A stretch of DNA of 64,000 nucleotides from NCBI GenBank assembly GCA_015057865.1, contig SVDH01000009.1:17430-81429 (forward strand), in the 5' to 3' direction. The notes beneath the pieces are model-generated. The model ran no database searches. It saw nothing but the letters and a program-made list of their open reading frames with translations, and was not told where the DNA came from. The translations under genes were made by a program, and so were the position numbers. Shown here in pieces: positions 52,783-61,921 of the stretch (positions within the stretch are counted from its first letter, which is position 1; every line of letters starts with the position of its first letter). The DNA comes from Lachnospiraceae bacterium (GTDB taxonomy: Bacteria > Bacillota > Clostridia > Lachnospirales > Lachnospiraceae).

Positions 52783-52830
52783 TGATTGTCATCCTTTCTT
52801 TTTGATATTCAATAATGATAAGGAGGTTTG

Positions 52831-52882
52831 AAAAAGGCCGGAGGCGATCAAATCTTTTGAGATTTCAATCGGTTCTCCGGCC
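52831..52882 (-). terminator. Hairpin terminator/attenuator between importer and methyltransferase genes
   Basis: On the minus strand GGCCGGAG (52882-52875) pairs with CTCCGGCC (52843-52836), extended by CGAT/ATCG and AATCT/AGATT inner stems, followed by TTTTTC. It ends or reduces transcription after the binding-protein gene. The methyltransferase has its own Shine-Dalgarno (AAAGGA). Confidence 0.8.
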
Positions 52883-52917
52883 GTTTATACATGATTTGTT
52901 AAGCGTTGGCGATCAGA

Positions 52918-54126
52918 TTATTCGCCGGCTTTCCATGTGGTCTGAACATTCTCTACGAAGAAGTTCTGCTGGATGATGTCCTCGTCCGCCATGGTTGCGC
53001 CTTCCGATACCAGTGTGTTACCGGTATTGTCATTGAGCGGGCCCGCAAAGATATCAACATCGCCTGCATCCATCTGTGCCTTCAGATCTGTTACAGCAGC
53101 AACAACATCTTCCGGTACGAAGGCAGCAAAGTCGGTCAGCTTAGAGCACTCGCCACCCCAGTAATAGAAGTCATCCGGTGTTGCTGTGCCTTCTGCAGTC
53201 TGGATCATGATGTTCTTAAAGATCGGTGCGAAGTTCCATGTATGGGAAACGATGACAGCTTCCGGAGCAAGTACGGACATATCATTGTGATAGCCGACAA
53301 CAAAAGCGTCATTTGCTTCACAGGTTTCCGGAACAGCCGGAGAGGAAGCTTCCATACCCATGTATTTGATGCCTGCGTCGATCAGTGACTGTGCAGCCTG
53401 GGATTCTTTGTCCGGATCATACCAGCTTTCAATGGATGCAACTTTTACGGTTGCTTCCGGGTTTGCATATTTTGCGCCAAGTGCGTAAGCATTGATCGCA
53501 GTACGTACAGAGAACTCATTCATGGAAGCGGCAAAGCCAAGCTCGGTGTTTTCTGCCTGAGACATCAGCTCGCTTGCATAGCCTGCAAGGAACATACCTT
53601 CATAGCTTCGAATGTCATAGCCGACAAGGTTGTCTGTTTTATTTCCCCACTGTGCAAAGATAACATCCGGATGCTCTGCAGCGATCGGGGAAAGGAAGGA
53701 AGCATAGCCTGTGGATGTGCCAAGGATTAAGTTACAGCCTGCATTGATCAGCTCATCTGCTGCAGCTTCGGTAGAAGCCTGATCCTCGCCGATGCTTTCA
53801 AGAACGATCAGGTTCTCCTCCGGAATGCCGAGATCATTCATGGCTGCGACAACGCTTTCATGTGTTGCCTGGCACCAGCCACCGTCATTGATGACATATG
53901 ACTCGATCTCACCAATCTTTAAATTGGAAAAATCGGTTCCTTCAGCCGGCTCCTGTGCCATCTTGTCTTCGCCGATATAATTAGCAGTACCGGTCGCTGT
54001 CGTCGGCGCACCGCTTTCTGCCGGCGCACTGGCTTCTCCGGCTGCCTGCTGCGCCTCGCCGCATCCTACCAGACCTGCAGCTGCAAGTACTGCGGCAAGA
54101 CAAATACCAATAATTCTCTTTTTCAT
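52918..54126 (-). CDS. BMP-family ABC transporter substrate-binding lipoprotein
   Basis: Extracellular binding protein, 402 residues from the ATG at 54126 (GGAGG seven bases upstream). Signal peptide with lipobox LVGC, lipidated Cys22, then an Ala/Ser/Pro-rich tether to about residue 55. The BMP/PnrA fold starts at LKIGEIESYVINDGGW. Many aromatic residues lie at likely cleft positions (DGGWCQATHE, AQWGNKTDN, IESWYDPDKES, SHTWNFAPIF, FYYWGGECSK). BMP proteins usually bind nucleosides, but the linked methyltransferase gene suggests a methylated compound. The in-frame ATG at 54159 has no Shine-Dalgarno. Confidence 0.9.
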   Translation of the reverse strand: MKKRIIGICLAAVLAAAGLVGCGEAQQAAGEASAPAESGAPTTATGTANYIGEDKMAQEPAEGTDFSNLKIGEIESYVINDGGWCQATHESVVAAMNDLGIPEENLIVLESIGEDQASTEAAADELINAGCNLILGTSTGYASFLSPIAAEHPDVIFAQWGNKTDNLVGYDIRSYEGMFLAGYASELMSQAENTELGFAASMNEFSVRTAINAYALGAKYANPEATVKVASIESWYDPDKESQAAQSLIDAGIKYMGMEASSPAVPETCEANDAFVVGYHNDMSVLAPEAVIVSHTWNFAPIFKNIMIQTAEGTATPDDFYYWGGECSKLTDFAAFVPEDVVAAVTDLKAQMDAGDVDIFAGPLNDNTGNTLVSEGATMADEDIIQQNFFVENVQTTWKAGE

Positions 54127-54206
54127 GTTTTTTCCTCCTTGAAAATGAAACCATTTCATATATATTGAACACGCAGTATTTGCCGTGGTTCAATCATAGT
54201 GATCGT

Positions 54207-55139
54207 TTAGCGCTTTTCCCTGTCATAGGGGATCGTAAGCGCTGCCGGTTCTGCGGAACGTCTCTTCCGGAAACTGCCGGTTGTAAAGATCAGCGCAATG
54301 ATCGTTGCAACATAGGGCAGTGCAGCGAAAAACTGTGGCGGGATATTCGGGAAAAACATCTGAATATCGATGCCGATGATGCTGATCGCACCAAACAGTA
54401 AACCGCCAAATACCGCGATCAGCGGATTCCATGCAGCAAAGACAACCAGTGCGACCGCGATCCATCCCTTACCGCTTGTCATGCCATCGCTCCAGAAGTT
54501 TGTCTGTGCGAGAGAAATGAATGCGCCGCTTACAGCCGTCATCGCACTACCAAATATAACATATCCGTAGCGAAGTGCATAGACATTATATCCGGCACTG
54601 TCAAGTGCGGCAGGATTTTCGCCAAGTGACCGTAAGATCATGCCCGGTCTTGTCTTGTAAATATAGATCAATGAGACCGGAATGATGATGTACATGATAT
54701 AGACCAGGATATTCTGATGGAAAAGTGCCGGTCCGATGATCGGAATATGGCACAATCCCGGCAGGTCAAATGCCTGGAACGCCAGATCCGCGTTCACGCC
54801 GCTGACACGTTTTCCGATAAAACCGCTTAAGCCGGTACCAAATACCAGCATCGCCATACCGGAAACAGTCTGATCAGCCTGAAGGGTGACAGTAACAAAC
54901 GCAAACACCAGTCCCAGGACGGCGCCAACGATGATCACGACGATCATGGCGAGCACCAGGTTCTGTCTGTAAACAGCAACCAGATATCCCGAAACAGCAC
55001 CCATCAGCATGATGCCTTCAAGTCCTAGGTTCATTACGCCGGCACGCTGGGAAAAGATTTCTCCAATGGCGGCATAAAGTACGGAAACCGCATAAATGAC
55101 AGCGGTTGAAATGATGGAGATGAGTAGTGCAGTAGTCAT
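54207..55139 (-). CDS. ABC importer permease, second subunit (BMP type)
   Basis: Inner-membrane permease of the branched-chain/ribose/BMP class, 310 residues with about eight to nine hydrophobic segments. GLEGIMLMGAVSGYLVAV near residue 40 is the conserved N-terminal loop and LRSLGENPAALDSAGYNVYALRYG the ATPase-coupling EAA-like segment (about residues 171-195). GGAGG lies 8 bases before the ATG. Its start overlaps the end of the other permease gene by 4 bases. The gap to the binding-protein gene holds its leader and no visible terminator. Confidence 0.9.
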   Translation of the reverse strand: MTTALLISIISTAVIYAVSVLYAAIGEIFSQRAGVMNLGLEGIMLMGAVSGYLVAVYRQNLVLAMIVVIIVGAVLGLVFAFVTVTLQADQTVSGMAMLVFGTGLSGFIGKRVSGVNADLAFQAFDLPGLCHIPIIGPALFHQNILVYIMYIIIPVSLIYIYKTRPGMILRSLGENPAALDSAGYNVYALRYGYVIFGSAMTAVSGAFISLAQTNFWSDGMTSGKGWIAVALVVFAAWNPLIAVFGGLLFGAISIIGIDIQMFFPNIPPQFFAALPYVATIIALIFTTGSFRKRRSAEPAALTIPYDREKR

Positions 55140-56284
55140 GCCTGTTCACCTCCTTTTTCAACAGTCAGGGCAGGTTCTTTGATGATATCCGGATCCGGAG
55201 GCCCGGAGGCGGGCGGTCCTTCGGTTTGTGTATCCTTTACTTTGACGATCCGGTAGCGGATGAAAAATTCACCTGCGATGACAAACAGCATGATGCTTCC
55301 CTGGATCATCGTCGCAACCTGTGACGGAACGCCGGTAACCTGAACGGCAACCGCACTGATCTGCAGCGCGCCAAACAGGAATCCGACGATCAGAACAACC
55401 AGTGGATTCAAGGCAGCCAGAAACGCGATGACGATACCGGTGTATCCGGCATTGTTGGGGAGGTCTGCCTGAACCCTGTGGATAATACTCGTGACCTGTG
55501 CAAATCCCGCAAGACCTGCAATGGCGCCGCTGACACCAAGTACAAGCAGGATGTTTTTGGCAAGTGACATGCCGGAATACTGTGCGGCACGCGGGCTTCT
55601 TCTGATGACTTCCATCTGGAATCCCTTGGTGGTCTTTTTGTGGAAAAAGTAGAGCGCGACCGCCATCAGGATTACGATGATCAGAATGGAATTCACGCCG
55701 GTATTGCCGATGTCTGGAAGCCAGTATTTTTCCGGAATGACTCTGGTCTGGGCAACCATCTGATTCAGCTCTTTCCAGGGGCCGTACATCAGATAATTGA
55801 GCACATACAGGAAAACATAGTTTAACATCATGGTCAGGATTGTTTCGCTGACGTTCCAGAGCGCTTTCGGGATGGCTGCGATCAGTGCAGCGATCGCGCC
55901 ACCGGCCATCGCGCATAAAAACATCACGATGATCTTAGGTACAGCCGGCATTTCCGGACCGTACAGGGCGAAGCCGACACAAAGGATCGCGCCTAAAGCA
56001 TACTGGCCGTCGCCGCCGATATTATTCAGATTCATACGATAACCGAACGCAACGGCAAGACCTGTAAACATCAGGGGAAGACCAGCCTGAATGCTTCGCG
56101 TGATACCGCCCGGCGTGCAGATCGTTTTCAGCATTTTTCCGTAAACAGTGAAAGGATTAAATCCAAGTGCAGCAAGAAAAATACCGCAAAATAGCAGTGC
56201 CAGCAGTACAAAAAGGATCGGATTGAAGATCCGGCGGCCGATGGAGACGTCAGTGCGTTTGACAACGCGGAATCGTTTACGCAT
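55136..56284 (-). CDS. ABC importer permease, first subunit (BMP type)
   Basis: 382-residue membrane permease. Hydrophobic segments begin after a basic N-terminus (RKRFRVVKRTDVSIGRRI). NNIGGDGQYALGAILCVG is the conserved loop and VIRRSPRAAQYSGMSLAKNIL the coupling helix, with a polar C-terminal tail of Glu/Pro. GAGGAGG precedes the ATG. It overlaps the ATPase gene by 8 bases and the second permease by 4, so the three form one translational unit. Confidence 0.9.
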   Translation of the reverse strand: MRKRFRVVKRTDVSIGRRIFNPILFVLLALLFCGIFLAALGFNPFTVYGKMLKTICTPGGITRSIQAGLPLMFTGLAVAFGYRMNLNNIGGDGQYALGAILCVGFALYGPEMPAVPKIIVMFLCAMAGGAIAALIAAIPKALWNVSETILTMMLNYVFLYVLNYLMYGPWKELNQMVAQTRVIPEKYWLPDIGNTGVNSILIIVILMAVALYFFHKKTTKGFQMEVIRRSPRAAQYSGMSLAKNILLVLGVSGAIAGLAGFAQVTSIIHRVQADLPNNAGYTGIVIAFLAALNPLVVLIVGFLFGALQISAVAVQVTGVPSQVATMIQGSIMLFVIAGEFFIRYRIVKVKDTQTEGPPASGPPDPDIIKEPALTVEKGGEQA

Positions 56285-57806
56285 AAGTTGCTGCCTCCTC
56301 TTTCTCGCCGGCCATCATACGGCCGATCTCCATAAAATCGGTTTCATGAATATCACGTATGCCGATGAGCTCGCCGTCACATAGAACGCCGACCCGGTCA
56401 CACATGTTAAAGATCTCCTCAAGTTCTTCTGAAATGAAAACAACAGATACGCCCTTTTGACTCTGCTCTAAGAGGATCTGGCGGATCGCATCCGCCGCAC
56501 CGATGTCCAGACCCCGGACGGGGTAGCAGGCAACGATCAGAGAAGGATTGCCGGATACTTCGCGGGCAAATAAGAGCTTTTGCTGATTGCCGCCGGACAT
56601 CAATCCGACCGGCTGGTCGAGACCGCCGTTTTTGATCTCATACTTTTCAACGTATTCCACAGCATCTGTCTGCATCTGGGCATGCTGAATGATACCGTGC
56701 TTACTGTAGCGATCGGTATCATAGCTTGTCAGAATGATGTTGTCCATCAGATTCAGTTCCGGGACCAGACCAGTGTGGAGACGATCCTCTGGAATGAAGG
56801 AAATGCCCTTTTTGATGTGCTGCTTCACGGATAGTTTTGTGATATCTTCCCCGTAAATGGTGATGGTTCCTTCCGTAACGGGACGAAGACCGGCAATAAC
56901 CTCGGAAAGCTCACGCTGTCCGTTGCCTGCAACACCCGCAATGCCGAAGATCTCGCCTTTCCGGATGGAAAGGGAAAGGTCTTTTAATGCAGGCAGGTTT
57001 TTATCGTTGAGCGCAGTGACATGTTCCATGGAAAAGACGAAATCGTCACCGGTGACATAGGATTCGCGCACATGCGGTGTATATTCCCTGTCGCCGACAA
57101 CTGCTTTGGTCAGCCGTGCAACGGTCGCATCCTTTGCCAGCATCGTATCTTCGACCATACCGCCGCGAAGTACCGTGATGCGGTCAGCATTTGCCATGAC
57201 TTCATTCATTTTATGCGAGATGACGACAACAGCTTTGCCGCTGTCTGCCATCTTGCGAAGGGTATCAAACATAGACTGTGCCTCCTGCGGTGTCAATACC
57301 GCAGACGGCTCATCAAGAATGAGGATCTCCATTCCCTGATAGAGAAGCTTAACGATCTCCACACGCTGCTGTTCTCCGACGGAAAGCTGCCATACCTTTG
57401 CGGCTGCATCGACTTCCAGATTAAAATCCTTCGAACATGCTGCAATTTCTTTTTGCATTTCTTCCTGTTTTAAGAAAAAGTTCTTTTTGTTGGAATAAAG
57501 AAAGATATTTTCTGCTGCGGAAAGCGTTGGGATCAGACGAAAATGCTGGTGCACCATACCGATACCAAGCTTTGCGGCATCTTTTGGCGAGCGGATCTCA
57601 ACACGTTTACCGCGATAGAAGATCTCGCCGCCGTCCGGACGATAGATTCCGGTCAGAATATTCATCAGTGTGCTTTTGCCCGCACCGTTTTCACCGAGCA
57701 GGGCATGGATTTCACCTGCATAGATTTTAAGATCCACCTTATCGTTTGCGACAATTAATCCAAACACTTTGGTGATCTGTTTCATTTCGAGGATCAATTC
57801 TCCCAT
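56277..57806 (-). CDS. ABC importer ATPase with two nucleotide-binding domains
   Basis: 509 residues, first gene of the importer operon. NBD1 has Walker A GENGAGKST (about 38-46), QLSVGEQQRVEIVKLL signature and Walker B ILILDEPSAVL. NBD2 has a degenerate Walker A GVAGNGQRE and signature LMSGGNQQKLLFAREV, the pattern of ribose/BMP-type ATPases such as YufO and RbsA. AGGAG is 6 bases before the ATG. The 5' leader contains a perfect 11-bp inverted repeat at 57831-57860. Confidence 0.93.
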   Translation of the reverse strand: MGELILEMKQITKVFGLIVANDKVDLKIYAGEIHALLGENGAGKSTLMNILTGIYRPDGGEIFYRGKRVEIRSPKDAAKLGIGMVHQHFRLIPTLSAAENIFLYSNKKNFFLKQEEMQKEIAACSKDFNLEVDAAAKVWQLSVGEQQRVEIVKLLYQGMEILILDEPSAVLTPQEAQSMFDTLRKMADSGKAVVVISHKMNEVMANADRITVLRGGMVEDTMLAKDATVARLTKAVVGDREYTPHVRESYVTGDDFVFSMEHVTALNDKNLPALKDLSLSIRKGEIFGIAGVAGNGQRELSEVIAGLRPVTEGTITIYGEDITKLSVKQHIKKGISFIPEDRLHTGLVPELNLMDNIILTSYDTDRYSKHGIIQHAQMQTDAVEYVEKYEIKNGGLDQPVGLMSGGNQQKLLFAREVSGNPSLIVACYPVRGLDIGAADAIRQILLEQSQKGVSVVFISEELEEIFNMCDRVGVLCDGELIGIRDIHETDFMEIGRMMAGEKEEAATYA

Positions 57807-57830
57807 GGAGTTCTCCTAAGTTATATATTT

Positions 57831-57860
57831 TGCACGGACAAAACAGAGATTGTCCGTGCA
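57831..57860. promoter_or_regulatory. Perfect 11-bp inverted repeat in the importer leader
   Basis: TGCACGGACAA (57831-57841) and TTGTCCGTGCA (57850-57860) flank an 8-nt spacer, about 25-55 bp upstream of the ATPase start. No T-run follows on either strand. It fits an operator, or an mRNA hairpin if transcription starts at a TATAAT at 57883-57878 on the minus strand. I see no purine-riboswitch sequence. Confidence 0.5.
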
Positions 57861-57925
57861 CATAATACAGCAGGTAAATTATACATGGTTTGCCATGAGA
57901 AATAAAGATAAAAAATGGTTTTAAA

Positions 57926-58777
57926 TCAAAGCCAATTCAGGAATTTCTCTTTGTCCGCTTCAAAATCAGAAAGGCCCAGTTCGTAGAGCTCTTCTTCAAC
58001 AGCTAGATCCATGGAGAATGTTCCCATTTTCAGCTTTTTGCTCGGCGCAAAAATAAACACCTTTCCCTGTTCCTCTAAAAGGTAGGAGAGAGTCTGACAG
58101 CGTGTATACATCAGGTGACGTTCGTCACACGCTTTGACAGCTGCAGGGAAGTCGCGGCAGAGTGTGTGATAAAGCGGTTTCATTTTTTCGGGTTCTTTTA
58201 CAAAGTCCCTCGTTTTGGACATGATGATCACGACTTTATCGCATCCCTGATCGAATGCACGCTTTACAGGGATCGCATCGGAAATGCCGCCGTCATAATA
58301 GGGCTTTCCCTTATAGCGGATCGGTTTACATGCGGCCGGAAGTGCAGAGGAAGCCTTGATGATCGTATAATCATCCTGTTTGATGTCGTCCTTATTAAAA
58401 TAGGTCGGCTTTCCCGTAAGAGCATTGGTTGCAACCACTTCGATTTCCGTAGGACTGTTGATCAGTGCCTGATAATCGAGCGGATCGCCGCCGTTTGCAT
58501 TTGATAAAGTGCTGTAAATATAATCCAGACCAAAAAGATTCCCGGTCTTTAAAAAGCTTTTAACGCCAAAGTATCCCGGCTCTTTCGGATGTTCTGTATA
58601 AAACCGTTTGTTGCGTTCACGCTGACCGGCAACAAAGGAGCAGGCGTTTGCGGAACCCGCAGAAACGCCGATGACATAGTCAAAATGAATATCGTGATCA
58701 AGGAAAGCGTCAAGTACACCGGCACTATATGCACACTTCATTCCGCCACCCTCAATGACAAGACCTGTTTTTCCCAT
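57926..58777 (-). CDS. Patatin-like phospholipase
   Basis: 283-residue serine acyl hydrolase of the patatin/RssA family. The oxyanion loop is EGGGMKCAYSAG (9-20), the nucleophile Ser39 in GVSAGSANA, and the catalytic aspartate is in YDGGISDAIPV, the expected Ser-Asp dyad. GAGAGG precedes the ATG by 7 bases. The substrate, probably lipid esters, is not shown by sequence. It is divergent from the unknown gene at 58923. Confidence 0.9.
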   Translation of the reverse strand: MGKTGLVIEGGGMKCAYSAGVLDAFLDHDIHFDYVIGVSAGSANACSFVAGQRERNKRFYTEHPKEPGYFGVKSFLKTGNLFGLDYIYSTLSNANGGDPLDYQALINSPTEIEVVATNALTGKPTYFNKDDIKQDDYTIIKASSALPAACKPIRYKGKPYYDGGISDAIPVKRAFDQGCDKVVIIMSKTRDFVKEPEKMKPLYHTLCRDFPAAVKACDERHLMYTRCQTLSYLLEEQGKVFIFAPSKKLKMGTFSMDLAVEEELYELGLSDFEADKEKFLNWL

Positions 58778-58841
58778 TTAAAAACCTCTCAAGTAATAGT
58801 TTCAGACTTACAGAAAGCATTGTAACGCTTCGTTGTTTTTC

Positions 58842-58870
58842 TTGCAAGTATACATAAGAAAGATTACAAT
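58842..58870 (+). promoter_or_regulatory. Promoter of the chromate transporter/MATE unit
   Basis: TTGCAA (58842-58847), 17-bp spacer, TACAAT (58865-58870), 53 bp before the first ATG. Confidence 0.65.
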
Positions 58871-58922
58871 AGACAGGTATACTTATAGAAGCAGGTTTTC
58901 TGTCGTCATCAGGAGGACAGGT

Positions 58923-59270
58923 ATGAATATTATTGACGGAAATTTCAGAACGCCGATGGATTTCGGATGGACGCAAAGTCTGATCGGTGCGATGATCCCG
59001 TATTATGGATTAAACGGTTCGGCAAAGATCGCGAGTGTGATCCTGCCGGGGATCCTTAAGGATTTCAGAAAATGTTTAAAGGATGCTGCGGTCGGTGCCG
59101 AGATCAAAGAAGAGTATACGGTAGATGACGGAAAGGTGACGATTCGCCTGGTCGGGAGCCGCAGGATGCAAAAAGGTGCTGCGGCCAATGTACTTCATGA
59201 AGTGTATGTAAATGAGGAAGCCGTCGTGATCAATGGTATGACGCGGCATGAAGAGGGGATCGGCATCTGA
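58923..59270 (+). CDS. Conserved hypothetical protein (115 aa)
   Basis: Function not recognised. The ATG at 58923 has AGGAGG six bases upstream; the 30 in-frame codons before it overlap the promoter. The protein is small and soluble. NIIDGNFRTPMDFGWTQSLIG at the start and the C-terminal strands DDGKVTIRLVGS and EVYVNEEAVVINGM suggest a compact alpha-beta domain. The stop codon overlaps the start of the chromate-transporter gene (TGATG), so it is translationally coupled. Confidence 0.75.
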   Translation: MNIIDGNFRTPMDFGWTQSLIGAMIPYYGLNGSAKIASVILPGILKDFRKCLKDAAVGAEIKEEYTVDDGKVTIRLVGSRRMQKGAAANVLHEVYVNEEAVVINGMTRHEEGIGI

Positions 59271-59893
59271 TGCAGGAAACAAACGAAAAGAAGCGTTCCG
59301 GCAGGAATCAGCTGCTGGATCTTTACCTGACTTTTTTTAAGATCGGCGCGACGACGATCGGCGGCGGATATGCGATGCTGCCTGTTTTGCAGGATGAGAT
59401 CGTAGCCAAAAGAGGGTGGGCGACGGAGTCTGAGATCATGGATTATTATGCCATCGGACAGTGCACACCCGGTATCATTGCGGTCAACACTTCGACATTC
59501 ATCGGGTATCGCAAAGCCGGGATTATTGGCGGCATCCTGGCGACCCTCGGATTTGTGACGCCTTCGATCATTATCATTACGATCATTGCTTTCTTTTTGC
59601 AGAATTTTGCAGAGTATCCGGTGGTGCAGCATGCGTTTAACGGCATTCGTGCGTGTGTCTGCGTACTGATCCTGGATGCTGTGATCAAACTCGGGAAAAA
59701 GGCCTTGAAAGATTACCGTTGCGTGCTTATATTCGTGGCGGTTCTGGCTGCGGCCATGTTTACACCCATCTCGCCGGTTTTGTTTGTGATCCTTGCAGGC
59801 GTTGCGGGCGTGATCCTGATGCCGCGTAAAAATAAGGAAAAATCATCGGCTGACAAATCATCTGATACCGAAGGGAAGGAGGGCACATCATGA
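59270..59893 (+). CDS. chrA: Chromate transporter family protein, subunit 1
   Basis: 207-residue membrane protein, one half of a split CHR transporter. The family motif FFKIGATTIGGGYAMLPVLQ lies at the N-terminus (residues 20-39), followed by AIGQCTPGIIAVNTSTFIGY and GILATLGFVTPSI. A polar lysine-rich tail ends the chain. In Firmicutes two short CHR proteins pair to form the transporter. Its stop overlaps subunit 2 by 4 bases. Chromate as true substrate is a family label only. Confidence 0.88.
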   Translation: MQETNEKKRSGRNQLLDLYLTFFKIGATTIGGGYAMLPVLQDEIVAKRGWATESEIMDYYAIGQCTPGIIAVNTSTFIGYRKAGIIGGILATLGFVTPSIIIITIIAFFLQNFAEYPVVQHAFNGIRACVCVLILDAVIKLGKKALKDYRCVLIFVAVLAAAMFTPISPVLFVILAGVAGVILMPRKNKEKSSADKSSDTEGKEGTS

Positions 59894-60453
59894 TCCTTCT
59901 TCGTCTTTTCTGGGAATTCTTTAAGACCGGTTTGTTTGCAGTCGGCGGCGGTCTTGCGACACTTCCGTTTTTGTATGATATTTCCGAGCGGACCGGCTGG
60001 TTCAGTGCGGCAGAGATCGCGGATCTTCTGGCAGTATCGGAATCGACGCCGGGCGCGATCGGCATTAATATGTCGACTTATGCCGGTGTACATACAGCCG
60101 GTGTGATCGGCGGTATTGTCGCTACGATGGGGCTGATCTGTCCGTCGATCATTGTGATCATCATCATTTCAAATGTATTAAAGAAGTTTCAGGATTCCAA
60201 ACTGGTACAGAAGATCTTTTACGGCTTGCGGCCTGCATCCCTTGGACTGATCGGGGCGGCAGGACTTGGCGTCGCAAAGATCGCGCTTTTAAATACAGAT
60301 GCGTTTCAGGAGAACGGATTGATAAGCCAGTTGTTTGACTGGAAATGCATCGTTCTGGCGGTCGTGATCTTCCTGGTTTACCGGAAACTGAAACATTCGC
60401 CGATCTTCTATATTCTGGCAGCTGCAGCCGTCGGTATTATTTTTAAGCTATAG
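59890..60453 (+). CDS. chrA: Chromate transporter family protein, subunit 2
   Basis: 187 residues. FFKTGLFAVGGGLATLPFLY (about 10-29) is the same motif as in subunit 1, and VSESTPGAIGINMSTYAG and GGIVATMGLICPSIIVII repeat the later ones, so the two genes arose by duplication. Five to six hydrophobic segments are visible. Its start lies in the stop of subunit 1 (ATGA). The MATE gene follows 24 bp later. Confidence 0.88.
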   Translation: MILLRLFWEFFKTGLFAVGGGLATLPFLYDISERTGWFSAAEIADLLAVSESTPGAIGINMSTYAGVHTAGVIGGIVATMGLICPSIIVIIIISNVLKKFQDSKLVQKIFYGLRPASLGLIGAAGLGVAKIALLNTDAFQENGLISQLFDWKCIVLAVVIFLVYRKLKHSPIFYILAAAAVGIIFKL

Positions 60454-60477
60454 AAGAGTATTTGTTCTGAGGGCAAT

Positions 60478-61854
60478 ATGACGGAAACAATTAGAGAAAA
60501 CCCCCTGGGGTATGTAGAACCGAAAAAACTATTGCGCCAGTTTGCGATACCAAGTATCGTGGCGATGCTGGTGACCAATCTATATAACCTGATTGATCAG
60601 GTCTTTATCGGATGGCGTGTCGGAATGCTTGGAAATGCGGCAACGAATGTTGCGTTTCCGCTGACAACGATCTGTTTTTCCATTTCCCTTCTGATCGGAA
60701 TCGGAAGTGCGTCAAGATTTGGTCTGGAGCTTGGAAGAAGGAATCCGGAGATCGCAAAAAAGACGGTCGGAAATGCGATCATCATCAGTGTCATCGCAGG
60801 TTTCGTTCTGGCGGTAGTTGCGGAAACATTCATGGTTCCGATGCTGCACGGATTCGGAACGACAGAAGATGTGCTGCCTTATGCCATGACATATGTAAAG
60901 ATCACGGCATATGGATTTCCGTGTCTGATCGTCGGCGTTGTTATGAGTAATCTGATCCGCGCAGACGGCAGTCCGAAGTATTCCATGATCTGTATGCTTA
61001 TCGGATCGATCGTCAATACGATCCTGGATCCCCTGTTTATGTTCGGCCTGGGAATGGGAATGGAAGGCGCGGCATGGGCTACGGTGATTTCCCAGTTTGC
61101 GAGTTTTGTCGTTACGATCGTGTACTTTAGAAATATGAAGCAGGTGAAGCTTACCAGGGATGCGTTCCAGCCGGATCTTCGGCTGATCGCAACAAACCTT
61201 TCCTATGGATTGAGCAACTGTCTGACGCAGCTCGGGATCCTGGTTGTCCAGATCTCCTTTAACCACAGCCTGATCTTTTACGGGGCACAGTCTATCTACG
61301 GATCCAATATCCCGTTGACGGCGTTTGGCGTCATGATGAAGATCAACGGTATCGTATTCGGTTTTTTCATCGGGATCTCGCAGGGCAGCCAGCCGATCTA
61401 CAGTTTTAATTACGGCGCGGCGAAATATGATCGTGTGAAAGCCGTATACAGGCAGGCAGCGAAGCTGTGTCTGATCTTGGGCCTTATTGCAACGATTGCC
61501 TATGAGGTTTTCCCGAGGCAGCTGATGGGAATGTTTGGTACGGGGACGGAACTGTATTTCCAGTTCGCGGTCTGGATGATGCGAACCTTCCTCTGCATGA
61601 CGATCTTTGCCGGGATCCAGCTGATCTCGTCAAACTTCTTTGCGGCGATCGCAATGCCGTGGAAGGGCGTGATCCTTTCGATGTGCCGTCAGGTGATCTT
61701 TATGCTGCCGATCCTTTACATTTTGCCAAGGTTTTTGGGGATACAGGGACTCGGTTATTGCGGCCCGATCGTGGATCTGCTCTCCTTTGTGATCTGTATT
61801 CTTTTGATCCGCAGAGAGTTTAAACGGATGGACCGGCAGGCAGCAGCTGCATGA
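60478..61854 (+). CDS. MATE-family efflux transporter
   Basis: 458-residue membrane exporter with twelve predicted helices in two repeats. FAIPSIVAMLVTNLYNLIDQ (about 22-41) is the typical first helix, followed by FPLTTICFSISLLIGIGSAS, and the second half contains GISQGSQPIYSFNYGA. Proteins of this branch resemble MepA-type multidrug exporters driven by ion gradients. The Shine-Dalgarno GAGGGCA is weak. A terminator overlaps the lon promoter downstream. Substrates unknown. Confidence 0.9.
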   Translation: MTETIRENPLGYVEPKKLLRQFAIPSIVAMLVTNLYNLIDQVFIGWRVGMLGNAATNVAFPLTTICFSISLLIGIGSASRFGLELGRRNPEIAKKTVGNAIIISVIAGFVLAVVAETFMVPMLHGFGTTEDVLPYAMTYVKITAYGFPCLIVGVVMSNLIRADGSPKYSMICMLIGSIVNTILDPLFMFGLGMGMEGAAWATVISQFASFVVTIVYFRNMKQVKLTRDAFQPDLRLIATNLSYGLSNCLTQLGILVVQISFNHSLIFYGAQSIYGSNIPLTAFGVMMKINGIVFGFFIGISQGSQPIYSFNYGAAKYDRVKAVYRQAAKLCLILGLIATIAYEVFPRQLMGMFGTGTELYFQFAVWMMRTFLCMTIFAGIQLISSNFFAAIAMPWKGVILSMCRQVIFMLPILYILPRFLGIQGLGYCGPIVDLLSFVICILLIRREFKRMDRQAAAA

Positions 61855-61873
61855 AAAGTATAAAAATATCATG

Positions 61874-61909
61874 AAGTGGGATTCGCATGTTGACGAATCT
61901 CACTTTTTT
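61874..61909 (+). terminator. Terminator of the MATE gene
   Basis: AAGTGGGATTCG (61874-61885) pairs with CGAATCTCACTT (61894-61905) with one wobble around an 8-nt loop, followed by TTTT. The right arm overlaps the -35 box of the lon promoter. Confidence 0.8.
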
Positions 61910-61917
61910 GTTATAAT
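61890..61917 (+). promoter_or_regulatory. Promoter of lon
   Basis: TTGACG (61890-61895), 16-bp spacer, consensus TATAAT (61912-61917), immediately followed by the CIRCE operator. Confidence 0.75.
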
Positions 61918-61921
61918 GGCA

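Noticed and set aside
57807..57925. Purine riboswitch ahead of the BMP importer
   Set aside because: Only a simple dyad is present; the conserved three-way-junction sequences are not seen.
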